Below are positions 21,536-32,559 of a stretch of 64,000 nucleotides of DNA, one piece after another; position 1 is the first letter of the stretch, and every line of letters begins with the position of its first letter. A program made the translations under genes and the position numbers. The notes under the pieces were generated by a model, which was not told the DNA's origin, did no database searches, and worked only from the letters and a program-made list of their open reading frames with translations. The DNA comes from Combretum micranthum (Eukaryota > Streptophyta > Magnoliopsida > Myrtales > Combretaceae): assembly GCA_024138025.1 (NCBI GenBank), contig JAMXBD010000055.1, positions 868,001 through 932,000 on the forward strand. The letters run 5' to 3'.

Positions 21536-22418
21536 GGGAATCAACTACCTTCAAAGCCTCTTGAGAAAGGATTCGGTAGGTATTACACGTCATGTACAAT
21601 GTACATGTGGTGTATAACTACTAATAGTATATTAATATATGGTCGTATGAGTAGCGGTTACTTTGAAAATTGCCTTCTACCTCATCCATGTAGTAACGTA
21701 TGGTTAACAGTTACACATTATGTGTAGAAACAAAAGTAGTTACATACCATGCTGTGTATATTACTCATTGAATATTTTTTCCTCTCTCCACACACATACA
21801 AAAATAGTGAATTGGGCTATGACATTTGGAACACATGAAGTGACCTAGTTTTCTTACATCCTTCTTTTTTTCTTTTTGTTTATTTCATTCTAAACTGTTT
21901 AAAAATGCTATTGTGAAATTGCTGCGAGCTAATATATTAAAGAACCCTCCTTAAATATTGGAGATGTAATAAACACTATTCTATATAATGGGTAGACTAT
22001 TTTGTAGATAACATCAAAGTTAATGCTAAGGATATTATGATTTTGGAAAGAAATTGTTAAATCCATTGTTTTACAATATTTTGCACCTAGGCCTTTAGCT
22101 GCTATTAACTATGCTTAGTAGATTTAAACTCTAATAATGTTTCTACATTTAAGAGATGCATCATAAGTTTTCACTTGTATTTTTAGAGAAAAAGTTATTG
22201 AAAATCCTAAACTTTTTTCATTTTGTCAAATAAGGTCCAATACATGTCTAAAGGTGCAATCATATCCTAAACTTATTCATAGAAATACACTTAAGTCTTA
22301 AATGTATTTGAGAAATGCTCATTGAGTTATAAAATAATCGATGTATTCATTTAAAAATTTGTAAAAAAAAAAATACTTGTTTCCGTATAAAGGTTATTAG
22401 AGCATGTATACAAATGGT
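21536..22418. other. No gene seen
   Basis: AT-rich intergenic sequence without recognised coding, repeats or element ends. Confidence 0.5.
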
Positions 22419-22426
22419 ACTAACAT

Positions 22427-23139
22427 TAGAGGTGGGCAAGTGGGTTAAACGGGCCAACCCGGCCCAGCCCACTTTGGCCCGTGGGTTAAACGGGCTAAAA
22501 AATTTTGGCCCACTTTAAAAACGGGCCAAAATTGCCCAACCCTAACCCAACCCACTTTAGCCCGTGGGTTAAACGGGCCAGCCCACTTTTTGACCCTTTT
22601 AACCCACTTACATATTTTGTGGGTTAAATGGGTCAAGTTAACCCATTTAACTTATTTATACTAATTAAATAAGATATATATAATAAAAAAGAGAGTTTTA
22701 TAAGGTTATATATATTAATGATTAATTTCATTATTATTTTAATTACTTTTTGTATAAAAATAAGTTTTCTAAAATAACTTATTAGATAATATATTTCATT
22801 TAAAACAATAATAATTATTTTATAAAATTTTATGGTGCATGTAAATCAATTTGTCTTTCTTTGTTATAATTAACACATAAATTTAATCTCAAGTATAAAA
22901 AATCTCAAGAATAACCTTCATTAATACATATTTACCATATAATTATTTATTTTATTTTTATAAAAGTGGGTTGGTGGGTCAACCCACTTAACCCGCGGGC
23001 TAGCCCACTTTGGCCCGCGGGTTAAGTGGGTTGGGTAAAATTAACCCACTTTTAAACGGGCTAAAAAAGCTAGCCCTAACCCGTTTTTAAAGTGGGTTAA
23101 ACGGGCTGGCCCGGGCCATAGCCCATTTGTCCAGCTCTA
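22427..23139. mobile_element. hAT-like non-autonomous element (713 bp)
   Basis: Terminal inverted repeats TAGAGGTGGGCAAGTGGG and (complement) TAGAGCTGGACAAATGGG match at 15 of 18 positions. A perfect 8-bp target-site duplication ACTAACAT is present at 22419-22426 and 23140-23147, as expected for hAT elements. The outer 150-200 bp on each side are dense in GGGTTAAACGGGC and GGCCCACTTT subterminal motifs in both orientations, and the middle is AT-rich. No transposase, so it depends on a partner. The ORF inside (minus 22445-22636) is a product of the subterminal repeats. Confidence 0.93.
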
Positions 23140-23373
23140 ACTAACATGCAACTTGAATTGAGTTGTAATAATTATGTTAACATGTTTATGTTGTTTACAT
23201 CTTGTTATCTAATCTGACTTCTTATATGTAAATAACTATATATGTACTTATAATTTTTAGAGCATATTACTCACTAACCTAACCTTTATTTCTTGCACTT
23301 ATATCATTTTATGCAATTTACTTATAACATGATGTGAGACTCGTCCTTCTTCAAGTCAAAATAAATGGAGACT

Positions 23374-23860
23374 TGTTGATGCAGTAGAAGAAATAGCCCT
23401 AAGTATTTAGAGAAGTGGCATAGGATGGAGAGGAAGAACAAGTGTTGAAATCAACACTAGCCGCTTTACACTGCTGGCTTTGAAGGTTTACGCCGTTGGC
23501 GTAAGGATTTACATCATCGACCTTTAGCCAGCTTACAACATTCACAGATTTAAAGATTTAAATGCCACCATCGAAGGCTGTTGGCTTTGAAGCTAGTGTA
23601 TGTGTTCGCATTTTTTACAACTCTTGTAATTTTAAGTTTTCTTTGTTTGCTTTATATATGTAAGCCTTAGGGCATATGAAAGAGTTTTGACATTTTGAAT
23701 GAAATTTCTAAGAGATGTCTTGCTCTTTATTTCCAAAATTCATATCATTGAATTTTGATCCAAACAACTTAGGTATTCTCTAAATTGATAGGTGTTGTAG
23801 ATCTCAACCCGACAATCATGCGCAATTCAATGATTTGCAATAATTTCATTTGCTTGTACA
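23374..23860 (+). repeat. Chromovirus-type 5' LTR (approximate)
   Basis: Runs from TGTTGATGCAG to TGCTTGTACA, just upstream of a degenerate PBS and of gag. It carries a GCCGGC-like cassette at 23455-23590, then TATATATG at 23653-23660. No matching 3' LTR was found downstream; the only LTR there (30626 onward) is of another type. Borders are inferred from the neighbouring PBS and termini. Confidence 0.5.
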
Positions 23861-23868
23861 TTTAATTA

Positions 23869-23882
23869 GTTAATATTAGAGC
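23869..23882 (+). promoter_or_regulatory. Degenerate primer binding site
   Basis: TTAATATTAGAGCT stands where TGGTATCAGAGCT is expected, a few bases after the LTR end. Position supports the call; the sequence is mutated. Confidence 0.45.
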
Positions 23883-23903
23883 TAAGTTCGCTCTTAGAGA
23901 AGA

Positions 23904-25110
23904 TGCCTCCCAAACGATAAGGCAATCAACGTTGTGCTGCAATGATGGAACTTACAGTCATGATGACCTAGATCGACAAATTGGATAGATTGTCGATGAA
24001 CAGATGAGTGCAATGGAACACTGATTTAGTGGGATGTTAGATCAACTCACTAAGATGATGGCTGCGATGATGGCAAATCAGCATAATGCTAACCCTAAGA
24101 GTGAAAGAAACCTTAATCCGATACTAGAAGTAGATGAGGTTGAGGATGATCTGGCTTCAGTGGATGAAGGAGAGTGGTATGCAGAATTGCCATGTGAGTG
24201 TGGTAAGGTTCATGTTGTGGAAGAGGATCAGAGACGATAGGAGATGGGTATGAGAACTGAAATCCATGAATTCCATGGGAGTCTGGAATCAGAGGAATTT
24301 TTAGATTGGTTAGCCACAGTGGAGGAGATTCTTGATTTTAAGAATGTCCTTGATGACAAACGAGTGCAATTGATGGCAACTCGGCTTCATGATAGAGCCA
24401 TAGCATGGTGGCAACAGACGAAACTAACCCGACTCAGATTGGGAAAATAAAAAATCGTTTCATGGGAAAAGATGAAGAAGCACATGAGATCAGAATTCCT
24501 ACCTTATAATTTCCAGCGAATCATGTATCATAAACTACAAAACTCGAAGCAATGTAACAGGTCAGTGGCTGAATATACATCTGAATTCTATCAATTGGTT
24601 GCTAGGAATGAGATTCATGAGATTGAAGACCAATTAGTGGCTAGATATATTGGTAGTCTGAGATTGCAGATTTGGGATATGGTAAATTTATTTGATTTGG
24701 TTAGTGTCTCCACCATGCATCAACGGACATTGATACTTGAAAAGTAGCAGAGACGACAGAGTAGTAGCTTCTCTAGTAGTGGTATGATAGATAGTAGTAG
24801 TGGTGGAGGCGGTGGTGTAGCGAACCATGTTGGAAGTGGAGGCCCAAACAACAATACCTATGGTCGTGTTAATAAACCTAATACTAGTGGTGCTAGCATT
24901 AGTGGGCTTAAGTGCTTTAAATGTGGTGAGGTTAGTCATCGGCAAGTAGATTATAGGAAGGATGGGAAGAAAGCACTTTTTATTGAAAATGAAGATGATG
25001 AACATGACAAGAATGTCTTTGAAGTAGGGGGGAACATATCGAAGAAGAAATTGTGATTGGAGATGGTAATGTGAATTTGCTGGTTAGCAGGTTGTGCATG
25101 ACTCCTAAGG
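23904..25110 (+). pseudogene. Chromovirus-type gag
   Basis: The start MPPKR is followed at once by a stop, after which frames 24034-24240, 24244-24450, 24472-24747 and 24784-25056 continue the same protein, separated by single stops and small shifts. Landmarks in order: IHEFHGSLESEEFLDWL, the capsid core with AIAWWQQTKLTR, WEKMKKHMRSEFLPYNF, the VAEYTSEFYQLVARNEI helix, a serine/glycine-rich spacer and a zinc knuckle CFKCGEVSHRQVD. In the knuckle the last cysteine is replaced by aspartate (C-X2-C-X4-H-X4-D). A protease-like N-terminal phrase (VIGDGNVNLLVSRLCMTP) follows at about 25050-25105. Non-functional. Confidence 0.82.
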
Positions 25111-25284
25111 CATTCCAGGAAGACTGTGATGTGTTTGAAGCTGAAGGGGATGGGGAACCTATTTTTGATATAGAATATGAGGAGGAAGAGTTTTTGGAAG
25201 GGGATGGAAGAGAGACTTTGGTGGAAAGAAAAATGATACCCCAGTTGACAATCAAAGGCATGAAGAAGAGAAAAAGGAAATAGT

Positions 25285-26349
25285 TGTGTCAAAGGAAGAA
25301 AACTTGGAGAGCACTTCTTCAGTAGCAATTGAGGTTAAGGTAAAACAAGAAAAGCCAGCATGAGAATTAGCCATTGAAAAGCTTGCAAATCTGACCATAG
25401 AGGGGTTTGAGAATTAGGAAAGCAAATTGTAATTCTTGAGAAGCCTTTTACCCCGATTGAGCATGTAGATGAGATCAACGCAGATACAAGCAAGCAGGTT
25501 AAGAATGAAGACACTTTGGCTTCTACATCAACTCAAAAGGGAGATATGGTACAAGAGGAGCACACTTTATTCATTGAGCCTACTATCAAGCTAAATGTGC
25601 CATCAACTCCTTTTCCAAGTAGATCAAGAAAGAGGAAAGATGATGAGGATTTTGAGGTATTCTTGGAGATGCTCAACAAGCTGTAAGTCAATATTCCTTT
25701 GGCTAATATTTTAGAAGAACCGCCTCAGTATAGAAGATTTTTGAAAGAAGTAATGAGCAAGAAAAGGAAAATTAATGGGAGAAAGACGATCATGTTAACT
25801 CAGGCTTGTACTGAAGCTTTGAAAGATGCAATTCTCCTTAAATTGAATGATCAAGGGAAATTCACTTTAGATTGCACCATAGAAGATAATCAGTTCAAAA
25901 ATGCCTTTTGCGATCTTTGTGCAAGCATAAATTTGATACCTTTCTCTATGGTTAGAAAGTTAGGATTAGGGGATGCAATTAAGAAGACTGAAATGACAAT
26001 TCAATTGGCTGATCGATTTATTAAAAGATGAAGAGGAGTGATTGAGGATGTGCTTTTAAAAATTGACAAGTTCATATTTCATGTGGACTTTGTTGTATTA
26101 TATGTGGAAGAAGATCCAGAGATTCCTTTTATCCTTGACCGCGCATTCATGGCCACTGTTGGAGCTGTTATTGATGTTAAGAATAGTAAGATGATGTTGA
26201 GGGTTGGAAATAAGGAGTTACATGTCAATATTATGAAAAGATGGAAAAAGAACCCTAAATCCACCGAAGCTGACAAAATAGAAAATGCAAGAGTAGAAAA
26301 TTGCAAGAAAAGGAAGGGTAAAAAGACTAGTAATTTTGATCCTCCTTGA
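25285..26349 (+). pseudogene. Athila-type gag C-terminus and protease
   Basis: From about 25550 the translation changes lineage to an Athila-like polyprotein: PFPSRSRKRKDDEDFEVFL, a stop, then NIPLANILEEPPQYRRFLKE and SKKRKINGRKTIMLTQ. The retropepsin-like domain (25699-26031 and 26038-26349) has FCDLCASINLIPFSMVRKLG where F-C-D-L-G-A-S is the family norm, so the catalytic glycine is a cysteine. It continues with RGVIEDVLLKIDKF and FILDRAFMATVGAVIDV. A stop near 26029 separates the two halves. Downstream no RT or integrase follows; the next sequence is the untranslated EATH-type region and then a solo LTR. It therefore belongs to a non-autonomous, gag-protease-only element. Confidence 0.8.
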
Positions 26350-26686
26350 AGACGAAAGTCAAAAAGTCATGCTGAGATTATAAAACAAACACTACATAGG
26401 AGGCAACCCATTAATATCTTTTGTTTTTGTTTTTGTTTTTTCTTTGCTTTGATATGTGTGCCCTATTGTGTAGATAAGAGAAAAATAGGAGATAATGAGC
26501 TTAATTGTAAACAATAAGAGGATGAGCTTACAAGATGGACTTAATTAAGATGAAACTTCTCTATTGCTATACTGGTTAGAACTCAACTAGCATCAAATTT
26601 TTCAAAACCGGGGAAGTACCAGTTATTCATTTTCTCTTTTATCTTTATTTCTTTCCTTTTTTGAGTTGAATGAAGAATAATGAGAC
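26350..26686. other. Athila-type 3' untranslated region, left part
   Basis: Sequence just after the protease (ACTACATAGGAGGCAACCCA) resembles the conserved non-coding stretch found after the protein region of non-autonomous Athila-like elements. It is interrupted at 26687 by a solo LTR and resumes at 29399. Confidence 0.5.
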
Positions 26687-27584
26687 TGTAAAGACCCGAC
26701 CCTCTAAATCCCGAGACTTAGAGTACCGAATCCCCAACCACATATAATGTTTTCACATTATATGTAAGGTTGTCCTAAAACTAACAGTTTATGAAATTTG
26801 TTTGATCAAAACCACTATACTTTGTAAAGAACTTTTTAAACAAAACAAGATTGCTAACAAAAGCAATCTATACATATATTTACATTGTATAAACATCGTT
26901 TAGTGCCAATATGAGACACTACAAAGATTTCATGTTTTCTCAAAACATAAGAATCCTAAAGGATTTTAAGGTCATTACAAAAAGAAATTGGCTTAACTAA
27001 CAAGCCTTCTATACATAGCTTTTCCTTAGCAAAAAGTCTTCCAAAAGTCTAGGGTAATCGGATCCTATTCGTCCCACTCATCCAGAAATCTCTCAAAATC
27101 GGACCCATAGCCCAAGTCATCATAAAACTCGTCTCCAATACCTGCAAAGCAGCAAAAGTGAGCCAGAGGCCCAGTACACAATAACCAATGCAAAACAAAT
27201 CATCATAAAATGTAATGCATCATTAGACGGTGGTTATCTTTATTACACTTTCTTTCACAAATCAACAAGAGGGTATTCAAACCCCGGTCACACTTCGGGA
27301 ATTCAGGGATCCTGAGTAATAGCAGCTGCTCAGGGGGTTGATATAAGCAGTCCGAATACTTATATCTCCTATATCTATTTCATGAAGATAATAGCTTCAT
27401 TTAGGGTTTAAAAGCCGTTGCCCGACTCTACTTAAACTCAGTCCATAACATGAGCTTAGTTCACAAGTTCCCATAAACTTTGAACTAAATCACGGTATTT
27501 CCCCCTAAGTTTAAGCAAACGTTAGTTAGATACTATTCCCCCCTATCGGCTACCCACTTAACCAAAAAGAATCGCTAGTGCATC

Positions 27585-27666
27585 ATAGCGTACCATTGCA
27601 TCATGGTAAAGTCATTGCATCATGACTTGGTTAAGTGCCTAATTAACATGTCATTGCATCATGACA
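27585..27666. repeat. CATTGCATCATG repeats within LTR B
   Basis: GCATCAT-containing motifs recur three to four times (GTGCATCATAG, CATTGCATCATGG, GTCATTGCATCATGAC twice). GTCATTGCATCATGAC is an imperfect palindrome. The inverted LTR copy keeps two of them at 59391 and 59437. Confidence 0.8.
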
Positions 27667-28094
27667 GGTTTGCTGCTCCTCGGACCAGATTAAACAGCGA
27701 AATAGACATCCAATTCATTCAAATATTAAGCCGAATCAATTTAGGTCAAATTAGGAATGCCTAGTCCTAGCAAACATCAAACAAGTTATTGCGTACCTGA
27801 ACCCGTTAGTATATAACTAGGATCTCTCGGTGATGAACTAACCGAAAAATCCTTAACTGAAATAGAAATATCACAATAATCAATAAATCAACAATTATAG
27901 ATTTCACTCTCACAATTATACTCATATTATCTCTATATATCACATTTAAGCAAAGAAGTCCAAATAATTGAATACAAAGTCATAAATAAGCATTTAAAGG
28001 TCCTATTATATCATAAATCGCTTAATAAATACTTAATTGCTCAAATAACAAACTTTGGAAAATTTTAGAAAAAGTTTTTAAATTTCAAAAGTAC

Positions 28095-28455
28095 AGGGGA
28101 TAGGCCGGCAGCCAAAGCCGGCGGCTTTGAGCCGGTGTTTGATTTTCTGGAAATCAACACTGCCAGCGCTGGCAGTGTTCAAGGGTACGCCGCCTGCCTT
28201 TGCATCCTACGCCGGCGTAGAATCCAAAACCAAAATTTTCAAAAACGTCCAGAGAGGTCTAAGCCGTTCGCTTACCTAGATATGCGGGCAGCTTTGACAC
28301 ATACGCCGGCGGCCTTGATTCCCGCTGCCAGCGTACAATATGAACGAAAGAACGCCGGCTGACTTTTCTAGCGAAAGTCGGCTGCGTTCAGCCAGCCTTA
28401 AGAAATTTGAATCCAACGCTGCCTCTAAGCTGGCGGCGTTGAATCCCAGGTGCTG
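28095..28455. promoter_or_regulatory. GCCGGC-rich cassette in LTR B copy 1
   Basis: About 360 bp packed with GCCGGC, GCCGGCGG, CGCCGGCGTA and CTGGCGGCG motifs spaced by 20-40 bases, in a strongly AT-rich LTR. Similar cassettes occur in other LTRs of the window near TATA-like sequences. A regulatory role is inferred only. Confidence 0.45.
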
Positions 28456-29398
28456 GCGTACGTTTTAAAAACAGACTTAAACGACAGAATACAAATCCCC
28501 TGTTTTTCACTTTGAAAAATTCAATCTTAAAAACACTTCAAAACCTTCCTCAACCACACATCCAACTTCTTATACTCACTCCTATCTATACTACTCAATC
28601 CTAGCAACTCAAATCAAGAATTCAACACAATTAAACACTTCAAAGTCCACTTCAATCCATTCTAAATTTCATACACCAATCCTCTTCACATCCTCCCTAC
28701 ACTTCATATCTCTTCTACAATGCATAAACAAACTCGCACACTCACAAAGCTCATTCCTAGCTCATCTCAATTCATGAATAATCATCTAGACAATATTAAA
28801 CTCATTCATTCAAAAACTCATACAACACCACAAGAGAGGAAAACAAAACAATAGTCACAATTAAATCCACTCACATGTAAATGCTTTGCCTTGGAGAGAA
28901 CTTGATTTCCAAAGCTTACTATTGCTCTTAGATTAGACTTGGAATTTGGAAATGGAAATGAAGAAGAAGAAGAGAAAAGAAAGAAAAGAAAAGAAAATTT
29001 GGATAAAAATGAGCTGCCCCCAAAAAGTTGTTCAATTAAGCTTAATTTGACTTTAACACATTCCAAATTTGCCCCTTAAAGCATACATTAACTTAGGATG
29101 CATTTGGCATGAATTTGAATCTCATTTGGGCTTAAATAAGCATGAATACTAACTTAACTAACACCTTAATATATAAAAGACATAACTAATAATTTTATTA
29201 CACACACACACATTAATACATATAAAACAAAGATATTAATTTCATTATATATATATATATATATATACAAAATAATGCATTTTAGACCACTAACAACATA
29301 ACCATTATAATCATCATGCTCATTCAATTCAATACTTAAGATAATTAAGTAAACACATGGAATTTAAACAGAATTTATATCTAGGTCATTTCAGAGAC

Positions 29399-30625
29399 AC
29401 TGCTCAATTCAAGTGTGGAGAAAGAGATAATGAGATATGGAAAATGGATTTGAGTATGACTGTTGATATCTCAATTATTGTTTTGATAGAATATCTATGA
29501 CATCTGAATTTTATTGTTGTACCCCATACTTTGAACTCAATTTTGTCCTAAAGCATGATATGGCAATTTTAGGCCAAATTTTTTCAAATATTTTTATGAA
29601 ATCTTGAGATTGTATAGAAAATTGTTGATAGCATCTATAAAAGTATGTGAATTGACTTGCTAAGTGTTTTACTCACTTGTTGCTGTAATTAGTTTACTTA
29701 ATTGAAATTAAGTATTGAAATCTTTAAGGAACAAACTTGCCTTGTATTTCCTTAAGTGAAAAATAAAGAGGTCTACTTCTAGGAAAAAATTAGTCTTTGT
29801 ATATTCTTTTGAGTTGTTTTGATAACTTTTCAACATTTAGTGAAAGAGGTAGAAGAAATTTTTTTCTTAGAGATCCTCTATTAAAAAAAAAAAAAAAAGT
29901 ATTGGATTTATGTTGCATTTAGAAAGAAAAGAAAGAAATAAGCGTAGCCTCTACTCCCATGACTCACGTAATTGAGGTATGAGTATCTAAAATTGAATAT
30001 TAAAGTGAGGAAGAGTTCTTAGGGGTCTCCTTAAAATCTGATCACTTACGTGATGAGCCTGGGATGTGCCAACTTAATGAATTCACTATAACGAGAAGGG
30101 AGGAAAGGTAAAAGTTTAATCATTGAGCTTTAGAAAAAAAAATATATGGCGGCAGAAACCTCCCAAATAAGTGTTTGTATGAAAGAAAAATAAAATGAAT
30201 GCCAAAGCTCCAAATGAAATAAGACTCATAATAATAAGGGAGAAATTCTAGAGAAAGAGTAGATATCGCATGCTTTCACTCTGTGTTACTAGGAGTATAT
30301 GCCTAATAAATGTCCAGTGAAGTTTAAATGGGTGTTTATCCTTATTGGACTATGTGTTTACTTTTAGATGGAAGAATCTTTTGCTAAAAACTAGGATTAA
30401 AGTTTGTTTTGTTTAGATTAACAGCTGAATTTTGATTGTAGTACTCCAATTACATGTATCCAGTTTGGTTAGAGTGGTAGGCACTAACAAAGTAAGTCAT
30501 GAATAATGAAAAAGAACCAGCGCTTGAATTGTGAAAGTTAAAATTTTGTACTCTCTGTAGTAGATTTCTACTTTGGTCTTAATTATTTTGCTTGAGGATA
30601 AGTAAAAGTTCAACTATGAGGGAGT
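29399..30625 (+). other. Athila-type 3' untranslated region, right part
   Basis: Long non-coding stretch between the target duplication of solo LTR B and the 3' LTR. It opens with CTCAATTCAAGTGTGGAG and ends with TTTTGCTTGAGGATAAG and a purine-rich CAACTATGAGGGAG before the LTR, as in Athila-like non-autonomous elements. No ORF of interest. Confidence 0.55.
30610..30625 (+). promoter_or_regulatory. Polypurine tract candidate
   Basis: The purine-rich end ATGAGGGAGT directly precedes the LTR start TGATAAAATCG. This is the position expected for the plus-strand primer of an Athila-like element. Confidence 0.55.
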
Positions 30626-32515
30626 TGATAAAATCGTATTTCACTCATTTTTTATTAAACAATTCATGCTAAATTCTTATTTATTTTATAGAAATCACAA
30701 GAAAATGATACTTAAGTGTGCTTAATTTGATATTTTAGGTCTTTAAGGGCTTATTACAAGTACAAGCAATTGAGAGAAGTTTTATGCAAAACTGGAGATA
30801 AGAAGAATGTAGGCCAGCCTTCATCATAGGAAAGTTTTGGCGATGTTTCATAAATTCGATGTATCTCTTCCATCTGAGCTACTATTGAGATGATTAAAAT
30901 GATACTGAAAGATAGGAGAGAGACCTTTAATTTTCATGTTTTGGGTATGAATGAATTCAGAATGTATTAGGGTCAAAATGTGTCGTGAAGTCGCTGCTAT
31001 TATAGTGATAGCATCCAAGATTTAGAAAATGATAGACTTTAGTAAATTACAGATATCTTTTTCATCCAAGATTCTTTTGATGTGATTCAAAATTCTAATA
31101 TACAATCTTTATGTTTTGAGTTTTGGCTAATTATAAAAGAATGAAGGTTGAAAATTGTCTTGAAGTTAACTACAAGTGTGGAACATCAATAAGATTGCAA
31201 CTTGACACTATTTTAGTAAATTTGACATATTTCTCTCATAGGAGCTTCATTTAATATGAATCGAGATCCTATTGAAAGAGGAGAGAAAGATAAAAAACTT
31301 TCATTTTGTAAGTTTTGGCAAATTCCAATTGGAGTAAAGTTGAAGATTGCCATGAATTTTCCATACACAGTACTGCCTCCAAAAATGCCAATGTACAAGA
31401 TGGATTGCATCAGCCTTGAATTTTGAACGTACACTGACTATTGGCGATTTTACACCGCCAGCATTGAGGTGGCGTACATTAAAAAATGCTTTTGGAAATC
31501 AATTTTACAAAAGAAAGCCAGCTGATTTAAAATGTACACCATCAGTATACAGTGCCAGCCTGTGTGTCTTGCGTCCTTTCATATATATATTCTCTTGTTG
31601 TATCATTTGGTTAAGAAGAAACCCTAGGCATGAATTCCCCTATATTCCTCCTTGCTCCTAGATCTAGATTAAGGTTTAGAACACTAGTTAGCTTTTTCTT
31701 TTTATTTTGATTAAGGATTCCACACCGGGATTCAAGTGAAGACATCATTTGGATTTGAATTCAAGAACATGATTATTTTAACAAAGTTATTTTGTTCTTT
31801 TTATATATTCATGTGTTGGATGATGTTTGAAACTTGTTTCTTTTGATCATAAATAGGGTCTAGAGTTGTTGATTTGGATTATTTAGTTAATGATTTCTGC
31901 TGTTGATTGAATCCTTGTTCATATTTGTATTGTTGATGTTATTTCACTGTTCATGTATTTTGGATCAGATCTGGAATTCATGATATATTAGGATTAAAAT
32001 TGGAAAATTCCTTTTTAGTTGATTTTGTGATTAATTAATCAGAATTCGAAATAACATAGGAATATGGATTTGAATTCTATTAGGATTTGGTAATTAAAAT
32101 AGATTTGTCAATTAATCACTTTCCTAGGAATAGGAAATGTTAATTGATTAATCTAGGATAATTGCTTACTTTAGAAAAAGGAGTTTTTATCTAGTGCTTG
32201 GTTGATTGAAAATACTAAACCCATTGACAATTTGGATTGGCAAGCGTGTTTCTGATCAGTAGCATACATTTGATTATTATTTGTATCTATTGGCTCTTAA
32301 CTTAATCAATTACAGGTTTTGGAAATCCAAGATTTTTCTATAGATTAGTTTTATATAAGAAAATCCAAAAAGAGAAACACTTTTGATTTGCCTAGCTATA
32401 ATTTGGACTGATATAGTTGATAGCTAGTCTTCACTCCCTATGGACATGACTTAGTATTCACCAATATATTATTATGCACATACACCTGATACACTAGCCA
32501 GTTAAAATCTGCACA
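30626..32515 (+). repeat. Athila-type 3' LTR (right border approximate)
   Basis: Starts TGATAAAATCGTATTTCAC after a conserved 3' region and purine tract. Near its end it has ACTCCCTATGGACATGAC and ATACACCTGATAC, the kind of terminal sequence Athila-like LTRs carry. The end is placed at GCACA 32515 but could vary by tens of bases. It holds at least two degenerate copies of a module also seen at 44.7-45.6 kb, and GCCAGC/GCCGCC-like motifs up to 31560 just before ATATATATAT (31581-31590). No matching 5' LTR is present upstream. Confidence 0.6.
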
Positions 32516-32559
32516 TTTAAAGGAATTTGTCAGAGAGTAAAAAGAGTTTTAAAAAGCAC

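Larger units (their letters stand above)
26687..29393. mobile_element. Solo LTR 'B', copy 1 (2707 bp)
   Basis: Starts TGTAAAGACCCGACC and ends GGTCATTTCA, with a perfect 5-bp target duplication GAGAC at 26682-26686 and 29394-29398. It interrupts the Athila-type 3' region. An inverted relative lies at 57746-60223; both share a CTCAGGGGGTTGATATAAG-like block, several CATTGCATCATG motifs and ACATTATATGTAAGGTTG near the end. Inside, 28100-28455 is a GC-rich cassette of GCCGGCGG-like motifs that copy 2 lacks. No second LTR, PBS or coding sequence was found, so it is a solo LTR. ORFs inside (28135-28362, 28818-29066) are not genes. Confidence 0.85.

Noticed and set aside
22445..22636. Tryptophan- and proline-rich minus-strand ORF
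   Set aside because: It is the translation of the subterminal repeats of the hAT-like element.
24688..25328. Minus-strand ORFs opposite the chromovirus-type gag
   Set aside because: Shadow frames of the plus-strand gag and linker.
28135..28362. 75-codon ORF in a GC-rich segment
   Set aside because: It lies wholly in the GCCGGC cassette of a solo LTR; the other LTR copy lacks it.
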